NCBI GenBank assembly: GCA_017551025.1
Contig: JAFZNG010000006.1
Span: forward strand, 1-64,000
DNA from: Paludibacteraceae bacterium
GTDB taxonomy: Bacteria > Bacteroidota > Bacteroidia > Bacteroidales > Paludibacteraceae
Length of the DNA stretch: 64,000 nt
Direction of reading: 5' to 3'
Positions 57,788 to 64,000 of the stretch are shown here, one piece after another. A program made the position numbers and the translations under genes. The notes beneath the pieces are model-generated. The model was not told where the DNA came from and did not search any database. It saw only the letters and a list, made by a program, of their open reading frames with translations. The first letter of the stretch is position 1. Every line of letters begins with the position of its first letter.

Positions 57788-60700
57788 ATGAGAAACATTC
57801 TGAAAAAGAGTTTGCTGATTGTAATGGCCTGCTTTACGGCAGCAGGAATTTGGGCAGCGGACGTTACGTTTACGATGGCGAACATCTTTGATGGCCAAGG
57901 TTTGTCATTCACCGTAACCTCTCCGACGGCCGCCACCGTGTCCTCAAACACATCCAAGGGCAATGCAGCCAGCGGCAAATTAGGTTCGGATGGTCACTAT
58001 TTTGAAATTATCCTCACCACAGAGACATTTACGGCTGCCAGCATTAACGGATATATCAATACAAACAATACCGCTAAGAACTGGGCATTTCAATTCAGCA
58101 CCGACCGTGGTGCCAGTTGGGGAAGCGAGCTAACGCAAGCCAACGATGGTAACAAGTCGGCACACGATATCGCTGTAGGTGTTACTATTCCGGCGGGAGC
58201 TAATGGTTTTCGTGTGGTTCGTCGAGCAGGCACTTCCACACAAGTGAACAGCATTACGCTGACACTGCCTGGCGGCACGACGCCGACGACTGTATCCGTA
58301 ACAGGTGTAAGCTTGGATCACTCCACTCTCTCGCTTGAGGCAGGACAGACTGGTACGTTGACCGCTACCGTCGCTCCGAGTAATGCCACAAATCAGAACG
58401 TAAGTTGGACGAGCAGTAATACCGCTGTAGCAACTGTAGCGAATGGTGTCGTTACAGCCGTTAGTGCCGGTTCGGCTACAATTACCGTCACCACGGAGGA
58501 TGGCAGTAAGACGGCCACATGTACGGTAACCGTTACGGAGCCAGCCTCCCAAATACCGGTGACGGCTATCAGTCTGAACAAGAGCACGACTTCTATCGAG
58601 GTAGGCAAGACGGAGACGCTGAGCGTCACCTACACCCCTGCGAATGCCAATACGGGCAAAGCAATTACCTGGATGAGCAGTGATCCGAGTGTAGCAACAG
58701 TAGACCAAAACGGCCAAGTTACCGGTATAGCTATAGGAACGGCCACCATCATTGCGAGTGCCGCCAGCGGTGCATCCACGAGTTGTGAAGTGACGGTTAC
58801 GGCCAGCACCACGCCCCCCGATCCACCAGTAGTTGTTCCGACAACCAATCTCACGATCCACGTACCGGAGATATACGAAGCCAAAGCCATTGCCGGTGGA
58901 TACGGTACGCCGCTGACAGTAGTAGACGGATATGAATACGAGGTATTCTATATCAACCGAGACAACAACAGTAATCTAACGATTGCTACCTCCAATTCAG
59001 ACAAGGCGGGGAGTATCTGCGACGACACACAAGGAAGTTCGAGTAGTTGTGTCACTCGTGACGGATGGGCTAAGATTACCTGTAGCGGTACCGGTGGTGA
59101 TGCAAACGCCACGGCACAAGCGGAATTCCAGACTTCGCTTCGCTGCATCAAAATGAGCAGCGCCAGTCATGCACTGGAGATGCATATCCAGGGTTATGAC
59201 CAGATTAGTTTCTACGGAAAAGATAACAATGGCGATGCAACCAAGAATAAGAAATTTGAGGTATATATCGATGATGTCAAGCAGACCCGTACACCGATGA
59301 GTGCTTACGGCATCGAGCGCTATACGCTTACTGCCGGCGAACACGTCATCCGTATCTCGGCCATCGGTGGCAGCGACAGCAAACTCTGCTCCTTCTCGCT
59401 ACGCATTGCTCAAGAGCCGCGTGCCAAATGGGTAAAGGGTAACGACTCCACCCAGGTTGTGCTGCAAACCACAGCGCCGAAACCTGTTTACTACTTCACC
59501 AAGTATAACAGCAAAGGCCAGACGCGTCTGGTTTGGGAAGGCCAGGAAGCAACCGGTATTACGCTCAACACCTACGCACAGAGCGATTTGGGTGATACGC
59601 TGGTTCTGAGCGGAACGGCGAACTGTCCGGTAGGCACGTATACCTATCATGTGATCAGTTACTATAATGGTCAGCCGACCAGCAATATAAGCGGTAAGTT
59701 GAAGGTATCCTCCGAAATTGCTCCGCAAACAGAGACGCAAATCGAGGCTTATCAGAACGAGGCGATCGACGATATTAAGTTCAAATACTACGCCCTCAGC
59801 GCCGATGATGTAACGCTGACTTGGGCCAATGGCAATGCGCCTGCCGGTATCACCGGTAGCGGTGCGAACGGTACGTATCTGATTTCCGGTACCCCGACGC
59901 AAACGGGCACCTTTATTTACACGATCAGCGTTGCCGGCGGTAACAGCATTACCGATACGATCGTGATTAACGTACTCGACCTGGGCAATGATCCTATATT
60001 GTATCTATACAAGAACAACCTCGCAAACAATCGTGACGGCATCTATAAGTACCTCATTTCCAACGAGGGTGGCAAGCGCAACCTGATTGCCCGTAAGGCA
60101 AAAGCAGACGGATTGCGTCCTGCGGATCAGTACGCTAAGTACAAATGGGTACTCATCTCCGAAGATGTTGATGCCGACAACCCGGAGATACTGGCTATCG
60201 CACGCGGTGAAGCCGGACTGCCGGTACTGAGTATGAAGTCGTTCTCCTATACACCGGAACGTCTGGACTGGGGAGAACCCGACAATGGTTCGCTCACTCA
60301 GGAGGGACGATACATCACCGTTTGGCGTGGTGATCACCCGATCTTCAAGGCGCTTAACAAGAAGCAGGGCGACCGTATTCAAGTGCTCGACACCGTAGTA
60401 GGTAAGGGTCTTATGCCGATGAGTGTCAACTACACCGGTACGATTTGTCTGGCTACCGCCCTGACGCGTAATATCGACGATTACTACGCAGACGGATATG
60501 CAGAGACGGTACTGCATGAAGTGCCGGCCGAGATGCACCGCAACCAGAAATACCTGTGCCTGCCTATCGGCATGGAGGGCAGCAACTACCTGACGCGCGA
60601 CGGCAAGAAACTCCTGGACGAGGCCATCAAGTATATCTTGAGCAACCAAGCTACCGTACAACTCCCCACCTTGGCCATCACAGACTTCCGCGTTGGTAGT

Positions 60701-61108
60701 TATGTAGGTAAAATCAACGAGGCTGAAGGACTGATCACGCTGGACGTATTGGTGCAAGATAGCGATGCCATGAAGACAGCCATGCCGAAGATCACTTTGG
60801 CCAGTCCGCTGACCTTTGCAAGCCCCGATAAAATGGCAGAAGACGGTTCGGTAGATTTCTCCAACTGGTACTACGGCGTACGCTATATCGTTAGCGACTA
60901 TATCAACAAGCGCGGCTACCAAGTGGTGGTTCGTCTGTACGACCCGCTGGGTATTGAAAATACTTATATGCCGGGCGAGTGGATAAATATCTACGACATG
61001 CAAGGTCGCAAACTGACCACCACCAACGAGGATATCCGCCAGATGGATCTACCCGCAGGCGTATATATCATCGCTACGCAGAACGGTACGTTTAAGATTA
61101 CCAAGTAA
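57788..61108 (+). CDS. Large secreted protein with two Big_2 Ig-like domains and type IX-like C-terminal signal
   Basis: 1106 residues. Signal peptide (MRNILKKSLLIVMACFTAAGIWA). N-terminal beta domain (about 22-160); two bacterial Ig-like (Big_2) domains at about 172-252 (VSVTGVSLDHSTLSLEAGQT) and 257-338 (VTAISLNKSTTSIEVGKTET); then a carbohydrate-binding-like module (about 350-540), an Ig-like putative cadherin-type domain (about 650-735, with GTPTQTGTFIYTISVAGG), a long region without recognised family (about 740-1020) and a C-terminal domain ending INIYDMQGRKL...LPAGVYIIAT, the Por/type A sorting pattern. It is probably surface-exposed or released. No catalytic motif seen. Confidence 0.88.
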   Translation: MRNILKKSLLIVMACFTAAGIWAADVTFTMANIFDGQGLSFTVTSPTAATVSSNTSKGNAASGKLGSDGHYFEIILTTETFTAASINGYINTNNTAKNWAFQFSTDRGASWGSELTQANDGNKSAHDIAVGVTIPAGANGFRVVRRAGTSTQVNSITLTLPGGTTPTTVSVTGVSLDHSTLSLEAGQTGTLTATVAPSNATNQNVSWTSSNTAVATVANGVVTAVSAGSATITVTTEDGSKTATCTVTVTEPASQIPVTAISLNKSTTSIEVGKTETLSVTYTPANANTGKAITWMSSDPSVATVDQNGQVTGIAIGTATIIASAASGASTSCEVTVTASTTPPDPPVVVPTTNLTIHVPEIYEAKAIAGGYGTPLTVVDGYEYEVFYINRDNNSNLTIATSNSDKAGSICDDTQGSSSSCVTRDGWAKITCSGTGGDANATAQAEFQTSLRCIKMSSASHALEMHIQGYDQISFYGKDNNGDATKNKKFEVYIDDVKQTRTPMSAYGIERYTLTAGEHVIRISAIGGSDSKLCSFSLRIAQEPRAKWVKGNDSTQVVLQTTAPKPVYYFTKYNSKGQTRLVWEGQEATGITLNTYAQSDLGDTLVLSGTANCPVGTYTYHVISYYNGQPTSNISGKLKVSSEIAPQTETQIEAYQNEAIDDIKFKYYALSADDVTLTWANGNAPAGITGSGANGTYLISGTPTQTGTFIYTISVAGGNSITDTIVINVLDLGNDPILYLYKNNLANNRDGIYKYLISNEGGKRNLIARKAKADGLRPADQYAKYKWVLISEDVDADNPEILAIARGEAGLPVLSMKSFSYTPERLDWGEPDNGSLTQEGRYITVWRGDHPIFKALNKKQGDRIQVLDTVVGKGLMPMSVNYTGTICLATALTRNIDDYYADGYAETVLHEVPAEMHRNQKYLCLPIGMEGSNYLTRDGKKLLDEAIKYILSNQATVQLPTLAITDFRVGSYVGKINEAEGLITLDVLVQDSDAMKTAMPKITLASPLTFASPDKMAEDGSVDFSNWYYGVRYIVSDYINKRGYQVVVRLYDPLGIENTYMPGEWINIYDMQGRKLTTTNEDIRQMDLPAGVYIIATQNGTFKITK

Positions 61109-61140
61109 CCGGAGTAGGCTCCGGAGCCGAATACATAGTA

Positions 61141-61176
61141 TAATAATAGCCGCCCCGAAAGGAGCGGCTATTATTA
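61141..61176. terminator. Bidirectional terminator
   Basis: Arms TAATAATAGCCGC and GCGGCTATTATTA around a CCCGAAAGGA loop, between convergent genes. A smaller hairpin CCGGAG/CTCCGG (61109-61124) directly follows the plus-strand stop codon. Confidence 0.85.
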
Positions 61177-61190
61177 TGTAAGCACAGGGC

Positions 61191-63311
61191 TTAATTGCGG
61201 AATTGCAACTCGCCGTCTTTGAGTTCGACGATGACGGGCTTTTGCTGATCCACCTTGCCGGCAATAATCTGACGGCTCAGTTCGTTGAGTACCAGTCGTT
61301 GCAGGGCTCGTTTGACAGGTCGTGCACCAAACTGCGGGTCGTAGCCCTCGTGGGCGATATAATCAATTGCGTCGTCCGTAACGCGCAGGTCTACGCCGTT
61401 TTGCATGAGCATCTTATGGACGCCCTCTATTTGCAGGCCGACAATCTCGCGTATCTCTTTCTCGCTGAGCGGTTCGAAGAGGATCGTCTCGTCGATACGG
61501 TTCAAGAACTCCGGTCGAATAGTCTGATGGAGCAATCCGAGTACCTGCTGACGCGTCGTCTCACGATCTACGCCCTTCTCCTCGTTCTCGCGGATAAGCG
61601 ATGAGCCAAGGTTGGAGGTGAGGATGATAAGCGTATTCTTGAAGTTGACGGTACGACCTTTGTTGTCGGTCAGTCGGCCGTCATCCAGCACTTGCAGCAG
61701 CACGTTGAACACATCCGGGTGGGCCTTCTCAATCTCGTCGAAGAGCACAACGGAATAGGGTTTACGACGGATTGCTTCGGTCAGTTGGCCGCCCTCGTCA
61801 TAACCTACGTATCCCGGAGGTGCACCGATGAGTCGGGTTGCCGAGAACTTCTCCTGGTACTCCGACATATCGATACGCGTCATCATATTCTCGTCGTCGA
61901 AGAGGTAGTCGGCCAAGGCTTTAGCCAGTTCGGTTTTACCGACACCCGTCGTTCCGAGGAAGATAAACGAACCTATCGGACGTTTCGGATCTTGCAGACC
62001 GGCACGACTACGACGGATGGCATCACTTACGGCTTTAATCGCCTCGTCCTGCCCTACTACGCGCTTGTGGAGTTCTTCCTCCAGGTGGAGGAGCTTTTCG
62101 CGCTCCGACTGCATCATCTTGGTAACCGGAATACCCGTCCAGCGGGCTACGATCTCGGCGATATCATCTTCGTCGACCTCTTCCTTGATGAGCGAACTGT
62201 CGCTAATGGCATGGAGTGATTCCTGAGCCGACTTGATATTGGCCTCGGCGGCAGGTATCTGGCTATAACGTATCTCGGCTACTTTGCCGTAATCGCCTTC
62301 GCGCTCAGCCACTTCGGCCTGATGCTTCAGCGTCTCGATACGTGCTTTCTCGTTTTGGATCGTAGCTACGTAGCCTTTCTCCTTGTTCCAACGCTCGTTG
62401 AGCGTAGCGGATTGCGCTTTGAGGTCCTTGAGTTGGGCTTCTATCTCTTTGAGTTTTGCCTCGTTCCGGTCGCGCTTGATGGCTTCGCGCTCTATCTCGA
62501 GTTGCTTGATCTGGCGGTCGAGGGTATCGATCTCCTCGGGTTTGGAGTCCACTTCCAGTCGCAGTTTAGCGGCAGCCTCGTCGATCAAGTCAATGGCCTT
62601 GTCGGGCAGGAAACGGTCGGTAATATACCGGTTGGAGAGCGTGACGGCAGCAATGATGGCATCATCTTTGATACGCACCTTGTGATGGGTCTCGTAGCGT
62701 TCCTTTAGGCCACGCAGGATAGAGATTGTTGCCGACTCGTCAGGTTCGTCGACCATGACGATTTGGAAACGACGCTCCAATGCCTTGTCGGTCTCAAAGT
62801 ATTTTTGGTATTCGTCCAGGGTGGTGGCACCGATAGCACGCAGTTCGCCACGCGCCAAGGCAGGTTTCAGGATATTCGCAGCATCCATCGCACCAGAGGT
62901 CTTACCCGCACCTACGAGCGTGTGTATCTCATCTATAAATAGGATGATCTCACCCGAGGCTTGAACGACTTCATTGATGACACCCTTGAGTCGTTCCTCA
63001 AACTCGCCTTGGTATTTCGCACCGGCGATAAGCGCACCCATATCCAGGGAGTAGATCTTCTTCTGCTTCAGGTTCTCAGGCACGTCACCACGCACGATAC
63101 GATGCGCCAGTCCTTCGGCAATGGCGGTCTTACCCACACCCGGTTCACCAATAAGGATAGGATTATTCTTCGTACGGCGGCTCAGTATCTGGAGCACCCG
63201 ACGAATCTCGTCGTCCCGCCCGATGACAGGATCGAGTTTGCCTTGCGAGGCACGTTCGCACAGGTTGATAGCGAACTTGTTCAGATTTTCTGCAGATTGA
63301 TTGTTGTTCAT
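61191..63311 (-). CDS. clpB: ClpB disaggregase lacking the N-terminal domain
   Basis: 706 residues, about 150 shorter than normal ClpB. It begins [20 protein letters not shown] and enters NBD1 at once ([14 protein letters not shown]). Walker A GEPGVGKT (near 58), Walker B FIDEIH, coiled-coil middle domain (about 255-370, [20 protein letters not shown]) and NBD2 with [15 protein letters not shown] and [14 protein letters not shown] are complete. The middle domain identifies ClpB rather than ClpA/C. The missing part is the Clp_N substrate-binding domain. No reading frame for it lies upstream; instead the promoter and operator (63348-63389) sit there, so the short form looks native. It works with DnaK to rescue aggregated proteins. 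Confidence 0.95.
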   Translation of the reverse strand: MNNNQSAENLNKFAINLCERASQGKLDPVIGRDDEIRRVLQILSRRTKNNPILIGEPGVGKTAIAEGLAHRIVRGDVPENLKQKKIYSLDMGALIAGAKYQGEFEERLKGVINEVVQASGEIILFIDEIHTLVGAGKTSGAMDAANILKPALARGELRAIGATTLDEYQKYFETDKALERRFQIVMVDEPDESATISILRGLKERYETHHKVRIKDDAIIAAVTLSNRYITDRFLPDKAIDLIDEAAAKLRLEVDSKPEEIDTLDRQIKQLEIEREAIKRDRNEAKLKEIEAQLKDLKAQSATLNERWNKEKGYVATIQNEKARIETLKHQAEVAEREGDYGKVAEIRYSQIPAAEANIKSAQESLHAISDSSLIKEEVDEDDIAEIVARWTGIPVTKMMQSEREKLLHLEEELHKRVVGQDEAIKAVSDAIRRSRAGLQDPKRPIGSFIFLGTTGVGKTELAKALADYLFDDENMMTRIDMSEYQEKFSATRLIGAPPGYVGYDEGGQLTEAIRRKPYSVVLFDEIEKAHPDVFNVLLQVLDDGRLTDNKGRTVNFKNTLIILTSNLGSSLIRENEEKGVDRETTRQQVLGLLHQTIRPEFLNRIDETILFEPLSEKEIREIVGLQIEGVHKMLMQNGVDLRVTDDAIDYIAHEGYDPQFGARPVKRALQRLVLNELSRQIIAGKVDQQKPVIVELKDGELQFRN

Positions 63312-63347
63312 AGTTGTATGTCGTTTAGTTAGTTTACCCTATAGCAT

Positions 63348-63389
63348 ACAAACTATGTTCCAAAGCCAGCAGGTCTGCCATTTTGTCAG
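63348..63389 (-). promoter_or_regulatory. clpB promoter with heat-shock-type operator
   Basis: Minus strand dyad CTGACAAAATGGCAG (63375-63389), 13 nt, then CTTTGGAACATAGTTTGT (63365-63348) with GG-N10-GT spacing. Matches the dnaK region at 40871-40914. Confidence 0.65.
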
Positions 63390-63400
63390 TCGGCACAAAA

Positions 63401-63428
63401 AAAATCCTGCCCTAGTGAGCAGGATTTT
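63401..63428 (-). terminator. Terminator of the phosphohexomutase gene
   Basis: AAAATCCTGC / GCAGGATTTT with an 8-nt loop; followed on the minus strand by eight Ts. Confidence 0.88.
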
Positions 63429-63432
63429 CCTT

Positions 63433-63468
63433 GGCCGTTAGCTATTAACTATTGGCTATTAGCCGATT
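63433..63468. repeat. Tandem heptamer repeat after the phosphohexomutase gene
   Basis: GGCCGTT, AGCTATT, AACTATT, GGCTATT, AGCCGATT. Lies between the stop codon and the terminator. Confidence 0.88.
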
Positions 63469-64000
63469 AGATGCCAAGCGATGCCTTGATAGCCGGTACG
63501 CGTGCTTCGGCAGCAGCAGTAGCTGCCTTGTAGCCGGCAGCGTCGGGCGTAGGCATCTGAGCGGGGATCTCGAAGTAGAACTTGATCTTAGGCTCTGTAC
63601 CGGACGGACGAACTGAAACCTTGAGGCCGCCATCGGTGAAGTACTGGAGCACGTTGCTCTTAGCGTCGAGTGCCATCTTGATAGGCGTCTCTTTCCACTC
63701 GCCATCGACGAGTTCTTTCTGAACGCTCAGTTGGAAGTCCTTGATCTTCACCACTTTCTCGCCTGCGATCTCCTTAGGAGCGTTAGCGCGATAGTTGATC
63801 ATCATCTGCTGGATTTCCTCAGCACCAGTCTTACCCGGACGAACGACATTAACGGTCGTCTCGCGCTGGAAGCCGAACTCGTTGTAGATATTGATCAGGT
63901 ACTCGTAGAGCGACATACCTTGGTCTTTTGCAGCAGCTGCAATCTCGCAGATGAGGCATATAGCCGAAGGCGAGCATTTGTCGCGTACGCCGTCGAAGCC
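63467..64000 (-). CDS. Phosphoglucomutase/phosphomannomutase family, C-terminal part
   Basis: Only the last 177 or so residues are in the window; the frame stays open to position 64000 (GFDGVRDKCSPSAICLICEI leads in). The C-terminal sugar-phosphate-binding motif VSVRPSGTEPKIKFYFE (about 50 residues from the end) is the family's domain 4 signature, which contacts the phosphate of the substrate. Such enzymes interconvert hexose 1- and 6-phosphates. Which sugar is used cannot be told from this part. Confidence 0.9.
   Translation of the reverse strand, partial: GFDGVRDKCSPSAICLICEIAAAAKDQGMSLYEYLINIYNEFGFQRETTVNVVRPGKTGAEEIQQMMINYRANAPKEIAGEKVVKIKDFQLSVQKELVDGEWKETPIKMALDAKSNVLQYFTDGGLKVSVRPSGTEPKIKFYFEIPAQMPTPDAAGYKAATAAAEARVPAIKASLGI

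Overview
The window reads as a chromosomal segment of a Bacteroidales (Bacteroidota) bacterium. Evidence: many promoters have the Bacteroidetes form (-33 TTTG, 20 bp, -7 TAnnTTTG); the families are typical of the order (TonB-dependent receptor with carboxypeptidase-like N-terminus, DUF3078, DUF5020/Tsx-like, BspA-type leucine-rich repeats, Por/T9SS-like C-terminal domains, PorV/DUF5723-OmpA fusion); Shine-Dalgarno sites are almost absent. Genus cannot be decided from the sequence alone. No tRNA, rRNA, IS element, prophage or CRISPR array was found.

Layout. 58-4746 (-): cytidine deaminase, LptF/G-like permease, ribBA and a His/Ser-rich exported protein. 4941-16511 (+): secreted amidase-like protein, rlmD, a subtilase, a RecD-like helicase, a lipoprotein and a large OmpA-family protein; SRP RNA lies antisense at 10297-10427. 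16547-28819 (+): yebC, rsmG and an MBL-fold hydrolase, then an eight-gene run (18424-28819), mostly joined by 4-8 bp overlaps: two TPR proteins, two BspA-LRR proteins, a membrane coiled-coil protein, an EEP-family nuclease/phosphatase, a CASTOR/POLLUX-like channel with an RyR domain, and a TIR/DUF4062-like membrane protein. I regard this as the best candidate for an undescribed system. 28833-35358 (-): trmH-like methyltransferase, Tsx-like protein, lipoprotein, TonB receptor and S1/P1 nuclease, which look like a nucleic-acid scavenging operon. 35427-50220 (-): small protein, BspA surface protein, a structured-RNA candidate, dnaK, era, M16 protease, tdh-kbl, an AspT-like transporter and gdhA. 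50250-57440: histidine kinase (-), ArsG/DsbD-like permease and trmN6 (+), then rny-zapA-zapB-like-DUF3078 (-). 57788-64000: a large Ig-like secreted protein (+), a short ClpB (-) and the end of a phosphohexomutase (-).

Two repeat systems run through the window. The first is a palindromic family built from 16-, 20- or 24-nt units of the form GACCG-stem-loop-CTnAAA, usually 7 nt apart or abutting. It sits in frame inside ribBA and a trmH-like gene and in the 5' leader of dnaK, and its stems co-vary between copies. The second is a set of tandem heptamers (sometimes octamers or 11-mers) at about 17 loci, filling short intergenic gaps and also inserted in frame in rlmD, the subtilase, the trmH-like gene, trmN6 and the BspA protein, at loops or domain borders.

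Regulation: dnaK and clpB share a 15-bp dyad followed by a GG-N10-GT (sigma54-like) element; several promoters are overlaid on terminators or on each other. All functions are read from sequence by eye; no database search was possible.
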